From NCBI RefSeq assembly GCF_000002985.6, contig NC_003284.9:2852001-2916000 (forward strand): a stretch of DNA of 64,000 nt. Reading direction: 5' to 3'. Origin of the DNA: Caenorhabditis elegans. Lineage: Eukaryota > Nematoda > Chromadorea > Rhabditida > Rhabditidae. The notes below the pieces were generated by a model. It was not told the origin of the DNA. It searched no databases and saw only the letters and a list, made by a program, of their open reading frames with translations. Shown in pieces: positions 46,217-64,000 of the stretch; the first letter of the stretch is position 1, and each line of letters opens with the position of its first letter. A program made the translations under genes and the position numbers.

Positions 46217-49000
46217 AAGAAATTATCAGTGTTTAATAAATGGCAAGTAGAGCAGCTCGAATGTAGAAGATGTGTTCCCCCCAAAAATCAATGCGCAACG
46301 ACAACGATGAGCTTATTCTCAGGAGAAGAAAATAGAAGAGAGAGTGGAGGCGCAGTAAGTGTGTGTATGTTCACTCGGGGCCATTGGAATGAGAAAAGAG
46401 AGGATCTTAGTGCTGCCTCCACTCGTTTTGCGCTTGATGCCTTTTGCTACTTTGCTTGGAAGTTCATCATTAGGCGCTCGATTTATTTATTTTTTCTACT
46501 CACCACATTCACGAAGGAGAAGCTTTTCTGGGATTTTCTACTAAAAATTCTCTGAAAATTTTAAAATAGAAACTTTAAAGGAGGATTCTTGAATTGTGCT
46601 CCAATGAATAAATTTCGCAATAAAAAACTTTTCAAACATTTTTTAACATTTGTTTATTGCGGTTTAAAAATTAGAAAAAATGGCTCATTTTTAGCAAACT
46701 TTGGCCACTTTCCCATGTTTTTTATTACATGCTTGAATAGTTAAGTCACGTTATTTTGCTGATTAAGGTACATTTAAGCCGATAGGTGACCAATTAAAAA
46801 AATTTAGCACTGAACCACTAATCTTTTTATCTTAATAACACTAATCTTTTCTGTTTTTTGTATAATTCAGTACTTTTCCAGTTTTGTGGAAAATGGTGTG
46901 AAAATGTTATTGGGTATGCTTTCAATTTTCAATTTTTATTTTTAAAAAACCAATGTTTTTTTTTTATTTAAAAAAAGCATTTCAAAATAATTCATTACCC
47001 AAACATTTCAAATATATTTTATTTTGAGAATTCCATTCCAGAAATAAGAATATTTCAAAAATATTTTTTGGTTGGAAAATAATATTTCAAAAAAAAAAAC
47101 TAAATAGTAATGCTAAGAAAAAATGATAGAAAATATGCCAAAATAATTAAATATAACTATGATTTTTTTAAAATGTTGAATTTTTGAAATTATTGACCTT
47201 TACTGCTTTTTTCGGTAGTTTATCTCTTATTATTTTGTTAATTAAGGTACATTTAAAGCAGAGAGGTAACCAAAAGTCATACAAACTAGTTACCTTAATT
47301 GAAAAAATTAAATGAGATAAACTACCAAAGTATGCAATAAAGGACGATAATTCCAAAAAATTTAACATCGAATAGATGCGATGCAGAAAAGTAGGCAAAA
47401 TTTGAAATTTTAATCCACTTTTTTTTCTTGATTCCGTGATTATAAAAAAAGTTTATAAAATTCTTCAAAGTCTTGTTCCCCCGTTTTCCTCTTCTTTTCT
47501 TCTCTTTGAGCAATTTATCACTCTTTTTAGTGCTCTCTGGGTGGTCAGTCCCTGCCACTGCTGCCCAGTTTGTTGGCACATGCCGCCGGCGTAACAAACT
47601 TTCCCATTTTTGACGCTTTTGTTTTCCTTTTCATTTTTTCTTTCCTTTTTTTTGTAGAAACATGATTTGATTTTTTTTCTGTCGGTTTTTTTTTGGCTTT
47701 TCACTGAATCATTGGGAAATATACAACATGAAACATCATAACGATTTTCTATTCTCCGATTCGGGACAAAGAATGTTTTTCTAATGATTCATACAGATCG
47801 AAAATCGAAGTTGGCAAAAAAAACGTTTTTCACAAAGATTCGAAAGTCCAAGTTGAAGTATAAATACTGAATCATAACTACACACGGAAAAATGACACCA
47901 AAATTGGAATTAGGCTTTTTTTTCGAAAATTCGAATCGTCATAAAAAATTATTTAAAAAATGTTTGAGGCGTTTAATTACGAACTTTGTTCATTTGAGCA
48001 CATTTTGGGTGTATTCGTTCCAAACACCCAGAACCGTTACCCTCTCTTTTTTGAAATTTCAGGTATTTTTTCATTTTGCTGTCACTGATTAGAATATAGA
48101 ATACGGACTGATTTTAAGCAGTACTTGACTGAGAAATGCTGGTCATGAATTTTAGTGATTTTTTAAGTTTTTTTTCGAGAGGTCATAATTCTTAAACTAC
48201 AAAGTTTCAGCCAAACACTTTCAATCAGCAAAGTATTGCCCACAATTTTGTCTATATGAGAACAGATATCGAAACACCTCAACACAATTTTTGCAAGACA
48301 TACAGCGGTCGACATCTTGCAAGTCCACTTTTGATGGTTTTTGCTTAAACGCTTGTAAATCAAGAACGAAACGTTTCCGTGAAAATAATGCTGTGAAAAA
48401 AAAATTTGAATGTGATTTTGTATTTTTGTTACAATGTACCACATTTATCTAACTTCTCTAATAAAATGTTATTAAAAGAATTAGATTACATTATTTTTAA
48501 ACTCACTTTTGGAACATGAATTTACAAGAGTTATTGCTTAATTACATTTTAGACATACAAAGATTAAAAATTAGCATTGAGAAAATTTTTACCACAAGTT
48601 TCAAAAAATGTGCCTCACTGAGACCACCGATTTGCTGGCAACTCGAGAACGAGTGAACTAAATTGAAACAATAGAAACTTTTTTTCCATGGAGATGTTTC
48701 GTATTTGAGTTGAAGACGTTTCAAAAGAAGCCATTGAAAACAAGACCCGCGAGACGTCGGCCGTTTTATCTCCGGTCATAACTGTGTTGAGATTTTTTAA
48801 TTGTAGTAGGCATGAAAAATTGTAGGCAGCAATTTCACAGTTGAATGTTTTATGCTAAAGGTTGTGGTTTAAGAGCTATGCAATTTTGAATAGACTTATA
48901 TCCGGCACTGTATAAGTTTTAAAAATGAAGGAAAGGAGTGCCACTTCAATAGGAGAAATACAGTACTCAATTTTTGTTTTGTAAAAATTTGGTAAAGCAA
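46217..49000. repeat. Intergenic, Family A pieces
   Basis: Family A fragments occur at about 46590-46800 (GAATTGTGCTCCAATGAATA, CATTTAAGCCGATAGGTGAC), 47200-47420 and 47890-48040. A locally GC-rich patch, TGCCACTGCTGCCCAGTTTG, lies at 47555. The DUF1647 promoter presumably lies near 46220-46560. Ambiguous ORFs at 48163-48750 are described under findings. Confidence 0.55.
48740..48860. repeat. Second copy of the GTCGGCCG repeat
   Basis: CGCGAGACGTCGGCCGTTTT with ATAACTGTGTTGAGA and TTGTAGGCAGCAATTT, colinear with 35990-36075 in vang-1 intron 4. Confidence 0.55.
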
Positions 49001-52000
49001 AAATAAAATTCTATAAATCTTGCCACCACTGGTAACAGGTGGCGGACACCCGGAGAGATTTTCATTCGACGTTGCGACATAAACATACGTCGAGAAGTCA
49101 ATATTCGTGTTTCTCTCACACAGTCCCGTTTATGGTCTCTCTTATCGCACCATATATTCCATTAAATTGTTGTACGGCTAGTGCGCGATCGCCAGGCCGG
49201 TCACCCGTTGCGGTTTGCTGCACACACCTATTTGAACAAGCACACACACACATACACAAAACCTCCTCCTTCTTTTTCTTCTCCATAGCCGAGCACAGCA
49301 ATTTCTCTGCGCACTATTCGGGGCCTCGTTCTGCTTATGCGGTCACAGCAGATCGTCTACAAACGGCTGGCCCTCCCAAACAGTCGCATACTCTCCCGTC
49401 TGTCACTGTCTAGGTCTCTGTCTGATCCGTTATTTCTAGACAACCCCCACAGCCAAAAAAGGAAAACCTCTGGTTCCCTGGGTCACCAGCCAGGTTGGGC
49501 TCGTTCTTCACAGTCGATTATTTTCATGTTTGCCTATATTTTAACTGTCCCTTTCTTCGATGATTTTTTCTTGTTCGTTTCCCTCGTTTTGCTTTTTCTG
49601 AATCTTTTCGATGTCGTGTAATTGAGACACCTTTTGAAACGATTGTTCTCGATGTTGTATTGTCACGGTTTTATCCTTTCTTTCTGTTTTTATTATGGTT
49701 TTTGCCTCCACATTCACAACAGTTTGATAATTGTTCAACAGCAAACAAAATCAGTTATGCGATTAAATTGAAATAGGATTATGGTAATCAGTCCAGTGAC
49801 ACTGTTCAGTCGACTGGTTTTAATGATTTCGTTTTACAGTGTTTTTTCGAAAACAAAAAAAGTATTTGTGTATTTTGTATAACTCTACAATTTTTTCAAT
49901 TTCTCAATTGAACCATTTTGATTAAACAGGTCTGTTCAAATCGGTTTAAAAATGAAGTAGAGCCAGTGGAGAAATCGATTTAAAACATACATTTTAAATA
50001 TCATAGTAACAAAATGTTAAAAAATTCAAAAAAAATTAATTTTATGTTTTTTGAAATTTGATAAAATCTCAGTTTGAGCCTAACTAAATTTAGATTTACT
50101 GCCAAACGATTTGTTTAATTGTATTTATATTTTATTCATTTTTCTCATTACCTCATTTAATTTATTTTTATGTATATTTATCGAAAAATGATAGCAAAAG
50201 GCAACATAAATGCAAATTGTTCATTAAAAAATAATTGAAAAATGGTAGAACTGTGAAAGTGAAAAAAGTGTATTTTACAGTGTTTTACAGTGATTTTCAA
50301 TTATTTTCAATAAAAAATTTGCATTTATCATGTTTTTTCTTTCATTTTCCATTAAAACAACGACAAAAAGTGAATAAATTCAGTGAAACAATAAAAATGG
50401 AATAATAGAAATGAAAAAAATCATGTAAAATTTTGAAAATGTGATATTTGGATTTATGGAACCATAGGCGTGTTTTAAAGAAATTTCCTAACTGGCGCTA
50501 CTCCAACTTTAATAATGCAAATAAATTTTTTTGCCAAAATTTTTTTAGGGCTCAACTAATGAGCTTCTTTCCCTTTTCTTGCTATTGTTTTTGAGGTGTT
50601 TTTAAAAGTATTTTTATTCGAAAAAAACGAGACTACATTAGTTCTCGAAGTAGATAATAACTAAATTTTAATTTTTTCCTTAAGTACACAAAATACCTCA
50701 TTTCTTGTTGTAACACAAAAGTGCCGAAATTGTTTTTTTTTTTGAAAACTTCATAAATTTTGGGGGTCCTGTAGAAGTCCTGAAGTCCTGCGTACCGTGT
50801 TGATTCCCAAATTATGCTTTAATAAATCTCGGAAGCCCCCCAAAAATTGCGATTGTCATCTTTTTGACCTATTTATTGTATTTTCTCAAAACGCATGGAA
50901 TGCGAATCATTCTATCTGAAAATTTATATCGCACTCTTGTCTTACTTCGACCCCCTATTTATATTCTTCTCCCGTTGTTGGAAAATATGTAGATCGTATC
51001 GTTCCGCAAAAGGTCTTGTTGTTCTCACATTCGCGTGGTATCTTCCGAAAATCTGTCTTTGCGTTGTCGAGAACCGCCCAACACCCTGCATATTTTTATC
51101 AGGAATAATTTCACTTACCTGGTAATTAGAGGTGCGTAAACGGTCCCCGTCGTCAAGTTTTGATGGTTATAAATATAATTCATAAATCTGAAATTTGTGG
51201 TACTTGAAAGTTACTTTTGGTATCTTGTCATTTTACTCAAAATTTGATATTCATTTAAATTTCAAATCAAACTGTAATATGGCTAGAATCCCAGTGATTT
51301 TTATATTTTAACAATGGCAAATTATTAATTAAACTAGGGGTAACGTTTCTGGAAATTTTAAACATACAGACCCAAATTGTGCTTAAACAAACGAATTTTG
51401 TAATGAAACCACTAAAAGTGTTTTTACGATTTTTTTTATGGCGGTTCAAAAAATTTGAAAAAAAAAATTAGGATAGTTTCAGCTAAAAACTCGAATTTTA
51501 GCCCCCTTTCCATGTCGCAGCGGTTAGAAATTGATTTTTCTTTTGCAATATCATTTATGCGCATGTTGTGACCCCTCGAATATCTTAACAGGAAAAATTA
51601 AAATAAAATCAAAGAAAAACAATTGTAAAAAAAAAAACTTTTTTTGGGTCGACTTCTAAAATTACGAGTCGCAAAAACCAAAAAAAAATTTTTTTTTGAA
51701 ATGTTTTCGTATGAAAATTGGTCATTTTGACACCATATGAGTAATTTCTAACACTTTTCCCACTGGTGCTACCTCTTCGAGCACAAGTTGTTTGGAAACA
51801 CACATGCCTCAATACCCCTCCCGTTTTTAAACCTGAAATTGGTCAGTTGTTATCAGTTTTCACCAAAAACGCAAACAAACACACACACACAACCTATAAG
51901 GACGGACAAGGAGTCGCTGCTCTCCAAATTTATTGTTTTAGTGTTATTTCCCAAAGAGTGTCCTACTTCTCCTTCTCTCTCTCTCTCTCCTAACCCTCTC

Positions 52001-55000
52001 GATCTTTCCTTTTCATTTTTTGGTGTTGCCTCCAATTTCTTATGTTTGTCTCAACTTTTTTTTGTCTGTCAGTGATGACCAGTGCAGAAACATATCCTTC
52101 ATCATCCGTCCCTCTACTCGACCCTCCAATCTTTCCACTATCCGTTTATCTATTGTGAACTGACGCCACTCACTCACTCGACGTGTTCGTTTCATCAAGA
52201 GATGTCCGTCGTTTCCCAACTAATGCTTCATGATGTGTATGTATGTATGTGTGTGAGTGTGTGTGTGGGGGGCTTAGAACGGAACAAAAATGCTATAAAT
52301 TGTTGGAGAGTGCGAGAGGCAAAATCAAGTTCTGTCCTTCATTTTATTTATAAATGAGTGACACGACTTTCGGTATGATTCATTACTCGAAATGTCCTCG
52401 TCGTTTGCATTTTTCAAAAAATGAACGATTTTGGTTAACTCATTCATTGTACTTAGCCTGAAATTTTTATTCCATTTAAGTGTACAACCTGCGAAAAGTA
52501 GACTCACGTAGAATTGGGGGTCCGCGGCAATTCTACAAAATGTCACAGTTGGGCATTTTCCTCCGACATTTTTCAATGGGATTTAATAAAATCTGGAAGT
52601 CAGGAAATAACTATAATTCCACGTGGGACGACTGAGATAATGCTCGGAAATCGCCTGAATGTTGAAATTTGGCGGCAAATGTTTTGGCAATTTTCAGACA
52701 ATTTTTGAAATTTTTTCCAATTTTTTCAACCAAATTATTAGTTATTTTTCCAAATAAAGCACATATTTTTTGTAATATATTTTATTATCAAATCCCAATG
52801 CAAAACTGTCTAATTTTGTAGAATCGCCGATCGGCAATTGCAGCGCACCCACGTGTATAACCTACACAAAAAACTTTTGTAAATGTTGAAATCGAATACA
52901 TTTTAAGGTAGTGTAGCGCTAGTGGGTAAATTGCTAAAAATCACTTTTTTGACCATGACCAAATGACCAAATAGAATAGTAAAATTTTCCGCCATTTTTG
53001 AAAATTTTTTATTGACAGTCAAAAAGTGGCAATTACTGAGTTTTTGCCACTTTGCCACAAAAAAAACTATAGCAATGTTGCATATTAAAGTTCCTACAAT
53101 GTTTAAATATTAATATTTCAATTATAAATAGATCATAAAACTAAAAGGTACTTTTTTTGTTGATTAAGGACTTCCAAAAAGTGGTGAAACTGAGATTTTC
53201 GAATTTTCAAAAAATCATACAAAATACAATTTATTTCTTCGAACCTTTTTACTATGACATTTTGTCATTTCTACCACACCTTTATTGTTCTATCGAGCTT
53301 ATAAAATTTAATAGAGTTTGTTTCTAGAATTTATTTTTTGAAACAATATTTTGAACTTCTACACGAACTTCTATAGTTACATTTTTTGTTTCGGTGAGGT
53401 CATTTCCCGGATCTGCCGGCCTCCACTCTCCACCACTGTCGATAAACAACTAGGTCTGGACTTTGCGCATGGCAACAACAATATTTTTCGTTTCCTCCCT
53501 TTCTTTTTTCTTTACATTTACCTTTCGGTCTTATTTATTCATTCAACTCCTTGTTTTGCTTTGGATAGTGTCGAGTTGTGAACTGAGAATCGGTCTTGCA
53601 GCTGCAGCAGACACACACATTTTTTACTTAACGCTCCGTTCGGTACGGTTTTGTATGTCACCTGTTTGTTTTTGATGACCAAAACATTCCATTCGACACT
53701 GTTTATTGAAGTGTTGATTCACTTATTCATTCGGTATATTAAATGTCTGACAGGGACAGACGTACGCGCTACAAATCAAATGTCAACTTTTTTTTGTTGA
53801 AAATAACCGTAGTTGTACATATTTTTGGATTAAACGTGGAGTATAGCCAATGGCACTAGATTGACTAAATATCTAGTTAAAAAGTTCAAAAAATTTCTAT
53901 ATTTTTTTAAGAGATTTTTTTTTGAAAATTGAAAATTTATCAGTTTTTGTAACTTTTTGGAAGTCATTTTGCAATTCGTAGATCCAAAGAAATTTTTTTT
54001 TTCGAATATTATGGTCTAGATTTCTTGCAAATATTAATATTAAAACATTGTAGGGGTTCAAAAATGCTTCAAAAATTTTTTTGAAAAGTTTTACTATGAC
54101 ATTTGGTCATTTTGAAACCATAAGAGTGAATAAACTTTCATTTGTTTCATCAATTTTTTGCCGTCCAATCATCCTACGTAATGTTCGTTGTCACTGTCGA
54201 TGATCATCCTGTTCAACATGACTGTTCGGCAATGCTTATGTGAGAGGAAGGAGAAGGTCTCCCGCCTTAGTCGGATAGTAGGTTGTGGGCTTGAAAAGAG
54301 AATTATAACATAAATCGTTATGGTAAACAACATCATGGAGAGAAGAAGCCGCTCCGCAAGCCAGCCGCTCCACCAATTCTCTTAGTCTGTTTCCGAGTAT
54401 TGTCGTTCAATTGAGCGACTTTTTTCCGTCTACCTCTGTCCTTTTTTCCTCCCCCAGCTCGTCCAATACAGAGGGGTGTCAGTTGTCAGTTTTCAACTTC
54501 CACTCATGACTCATAAAATATGCCAATATTTCCGTCCGATAAGCAGGGCGGGAACATTGATTAGCACTACTGATAGTGTAACGGCATCACCTTTTTTTAA
54601 AATACAATGATTCATATGAAATCTGTTTTTTTACACTGCTTTTTCTTTGTCGTCTATTTTTTTTTTGAAATCTTGATTTTCAACTCGAAACCTAACAATA
54701 AGTTTTGATAGTCCTGATTTTTTTGCAAAAAACATGCAATTTGAATCTTCAAAATTGCCCACTGTCTGTGATTTGCATACTTTGCATATATCTTAATGAT
54801 CTTCCCAATAATATAATTTTAGCTGCTTTAGAGCAGGTTCAGCCGAGTTTTGACTTTTTTTATTTCAAAAAGTTTTACATTTCAAAATTTTTTTTTGAAA
54901 ATTGAAAACAATACTGATGAGTTGTTCAAAAAGGTGAAAAAGCATACAACTTCAGCTCATATTTCTCGAAAAATATATATGTTAAACTGCGCTCCATGAA

Positions 55001-55318
55001 ACCCCACTTTTAGAAAACTTGCTCAAGATATGTAGCTTTATTCGAGGGTGTTTTAGAGAGTTATATATCTTACAAAGTACAAGTAATTTATCAATTTTCA
55101 GAATAACATTTTTTGTAAACATCTAAGAAATTTTTTGCACAACTACAACTCGCCTGAACCTTCTCTGGAGCAACTAAATTTTTTGAAGGAAACACAGGAT
55201 GTCGAATAGAAAAATGTATATCTTCCCTAGTTAGGCTTGAGTCATTGCCGCATATTTTTGCCTCGTTGACACTTTATTCATATATCTGATTACAAAAGAT
55301 GTCCTTAAAATTTCGGTG

Positions 55319-55420
55319 TCAAACCATCCACCCCTTGGGGCGGTGATCACAATCTCCGTGAACACCGGCGTTCTGTTCTGCATATCCATATCCGAAAAGT
55401 ACACGCATCATACGGGTCAT
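55319..55420 (-). CDS. Possible terminal exon or small ORF, 33 codons
   Basis: The ORF MTRMMRVLFGYGYAEQNAGV...HRPKGWMV starts directly after a TATAG acceptor-like site and ends in TGA. AATAAA follows on the minus strand about 40 nt downstream (plus-strand 55273-55278), ideal 3'-UTR spacing. The composition is protein-like. It may be the last exon of a minus-strand gene. A possible upstream exon (about 55837-55742, after CTCAG and before GTAGTC) can be joined in one phase but gives an Arg-rich run, so the model is unresolved. Confidence 0.35.
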   Translation of the reverse strand: MTRMMRVLFGYGYAEQNAGVHGDCDHRPKGWMV

Positions 55421-55667
55421 CTATACGCAAGAGTTGGATAGGTGACAAATAGTTTCTTCATGTTGTATGTCTGTATGTGTATATATCTATGTATGTGTGT
55501 GTGCGACTGTGCGTGTGTCTGTGTGTGTGTGTGTGTATGAGAAAAGGTGAAAAAGTTGGATGTGCTTAGAGAAAGAAAGAGAGCGAGGAAGAAGGATGAA
55601 CGACAAGAAGGTTGGGTTGGCGCGCGAATCAAGGACATCAATTCTTCGAACCAATCCTTCACACACT

Positions 55668-55684
55668 CCCCCCCCCCCCCCCCC
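55668..55684 (+). repeat. C17 tract
   Basis: Seventeen consecutive C, i.e. G17 on the minus strand, next to a TC/CA-rich region. This is the type of monopolymeric tract known to be deletion-prone in C. elegans helicase (dog-1) mutants. Confidence 0.9.
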
Positions 55685-57555
55685 TTCCCTCCTGAATCCA
55701 GCCTGATGGTCGTGCGGCAACCTCGTCCCCGCTGAGTTATTCTGACTACCTGGCGGCGATGCGAACGAAAGGTCCTTCTTCGTGTTCGCCTTGTTCGCCG
55801 CTGTTCACTTTCACCGTACGACGCCTTCCCTTCCACACTGCCTGAGACGTTTTGAGAGATTTAACTCGACACCCTCACTGTATCCGTCCTCGATCACACA
55901 CACACGTCTAGTACCACATAACAGCCGCTTAGGAGGAGAGGCGATTCTTCGTTTCTTGTTGGAGAACAACTGGACACCTTGTCCGTACTTTCCATCCTCT
56001 CACCAAACCGCCTTCTCTCTTTGTTCATCGTTCGCTTCCTTCAGCACTTTTATTTATAATCCAGTAATTTGTCGTCTTTCTGTTTTCCATCAACGTTTTG
56101 AAATCCAAATCGGTTACATTCCTTGACCTCGATAGCGTTTTGTCCCACATTATTTATATTTGAGTCCATTTTTAGATTTATTTGTTTTAATCCAACTTCC
56201 CCATATAATTTTTCAAATCTGAAGGTTCCCAATTGGTAAGTTGTTAGGAACCATTTTTATGGCGACAAAATGACCAAATATCAAAATAAAACTTTTCACA
56301 ACAAATTTGAAATTTTTGAAATTTTTTTATTGACAGTGAAATAGTGGCATTTACCGAGATTTTGCCACTTTTTGAAAAAAAATTAGAGCACTATAAGTGT
56401 TTTAATACAAATATTTTTATCATAAATAGACCATAAAATTAACTAGGAAATTTTCTTGATCTACGACTTTCACAAAGTGGCAAAAACTAAGATTTTTTTC
56501 AATTTTAAAAATACCATTTTAAATTTTTTTAAATTTTTTGAAAATATTTTTATTATGAAATTTGTAGTGTCATATGCATGTTTCAAAAATTGTTTTTCCC
56601 CACTAGCGCTACACTACCTTTAATGCCAACTTGAAACACTTTTGCATTGTTCGCTTCATCTTCATTTCCGTTCAAGACCCAACCAAAAAAAAATTCCAAT
56701 CCCATGTTTCTGGCGTGGAACGGACATCAAAAATGTTTATAAAAACGAATCGTTCAAAAAAAATCGTACAGATGATTCATTCCCAGGAACACATTGTTTT
56801 TGTTGGCGTTTTCCCGCGTTTCCTCCCAGATTCTCCGCCTTTCCAAGCTCCGCCTGCATGAAAGCATTTGTCTAGAATTTTTTAGAATAATATTTTCTAT
56901 CACAAGCGTTGGAAGCGATTTTGAATTTCCATTTGTCTTAAGAAAGTCTTGAAAACAAAATCTTTGTTTTCAAAATTTAGTGTTTGAAACTATTATCGTG
57001 GTACAAGAATTACCAAATATCATTGTAGAACATTTAAAAACATTTTTTTATTTCCTGTCAAAACATGCCCCAGTTTTTGTAACTTATGATTTTGGAAGCC
57101 GAGCAAAAAAATTTTTGCAAGTTTTATACTTTAATTTTTTTAAATTAATTTTTTTTAAACATAATTTCCTTAACACTAATATTTTCAAAAATGTGGCAAT
57201 TCACCACAGCTTTCACTAGAAAGTTGAAAAAATCCAAAAATTTTTGGAGTCTTTCATTATGATATTTGCACATTTTGGCCTCTTGCATTTGGTCTTAAAA
57301 CGACCAAAACTGTACATGATTGTTTGGAGAACAAATGTTTATTAAATTTGATTTGCTTCAATCGTACACGTGACTCACCTCTTCTTATTGTTTTATTTTT
57401 TGCGCCCATCCGCTTTCCCATCGCTTCTCCGCCCACTTTCGTTTCTCTTCTTTTTTCAGTTTCGGCTCATTTTCCGCTCTTTACATCTTATAGCAAAACG
57501 GATCTCAATTTCAATTAAAATTGAAAACAATTTTCAGATATTACGAAGTTAACAA

Positions 57556-63965
<6,410 letters not shown>

Positions 63966-64000
63966 GTAAGTTTATCATTTACTATTTGAAAAGTACTCTT

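Larger units (their letters stand above)
49001..57555. repeat. 8.5-kb region upstream of nmy-1: repeats and promoter-like patches
   Basis: No protein gene is firmly supported. Family B copies: 49945-50510 (full, AATGAAGTAGAGCCAGTGG to AACTGGCGCTACTCCAACTT), 51560-51775, 52900-53285, 53835-54140, 56240-56620 and about 57020-57290. A Family A piece lies at 51340-51540. GC/CT-rich patches with CA or CT repeats (49030-49480, 51870-52300, 53390-53680, 54160-54560, 55440-56060) look like distal regulatory or promoter DNA. A TTTTCAG acceptor at 57537 immediately precedes the nmy-1 start region. Confidence 0.5.

Noticed and set aside
49039-49621. Plus-strand ORFs (124 and 94 codons) upstream of nmy-1
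   Set aside because: Ser/His/Thr-rich composition of a CT/CA-rich patch, overlapping in different frames; could be promoter or non-coding exon but not supported as protein.
55417-55836. 139-codon minus-strand ORF ending in THTHTHTQTHAQ
   Set aside because: Crosses the poly-C tract and (TG)n repeat; tail is simple-sequence translation. Only its far ends are considered as possible exons.

Overview
The window is nematode nuclear DNA, almost certainly Caenorhabditis and most likely C. elegans chromosome X. The grounds are AT-rich DNA, very short introns (about 45-55 nt) with TTTTCAG-type acceptors, trans-splice-like acceptors just before several start codons, and dense palindromic repeats of the C. 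elegans type. Two genes are recognisable by protein sequence: a Van Gogh/Strabismus planar-polarity protein (vang-1) and a non-muscle myosin II heavy chain (nmy-1). From memory both are X-linked in C. elegans. No prokaryotic, viral or CRISPR content was seen.

Layout, left to right. 1-1941: GC- and CA-rich, promoter-like DNA, then a palindromic repeat. 1942-5237 (-): eight-exon C2H2 zinc-finger protein. 6166-10443 (-): ten-exon predicted secreted protein, with a Thr/Pro-rich mucin-like region joined to a divergent COMT-type O-methyltransferase domain. 10698-10886 (+): a possible tiny membrane protein, divergent from the previous gene. 12450-13471 (+): Arg/Gly/Ser-rich low-complexity protein with a Cys cluster. 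14072-19053 (-): formin-like GBD/FH3 armadillo protein without an FH2 domain. 21377-27571 (-): four-pass claudin/stargazin-like protein. 27962-28453 (-): possible two-exon small protein. 33872-38301 (+): vang-1. 38871-39281 (-): small secreted, possible neuropeptide, precursor. 40554-46216 (-): DUF1647-type glycosyltransferase-like membrane protein. 46217-57555: long repeat-filled intergenic region. 57556-63965 (+): nmy-1, cut by the right edge after about 1506 codons.

Exon models were built by hand. I located splice sites, checked that codon phase is kept across every junction, and checked that summed exon lengths are multiples of three. Only the first intron of the FH3 gene fails this test. 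There is no operon-like logic. Several genes act at the cell surface or cortex: Vang in planar polarity, myosin II in contractility, an FH3 protein in cortical actin and a claudin-like protein in junctions or channels. Their adjacency is probably incidental.

The most interesting points are: a 21-nt in-frame microexon at myosin loop 1; the mucin/methyltransferase fusion, whose usual metal-ligand Asp-Asn pair appears to be Asn-Gln; the FH3-only protein; a DUF1647 protein with a C-terminal membrane helix ending KKTK; several small ORFs that may be missed genes; and at least three families of palindromic repeats spread through introns and intergenic DNA.
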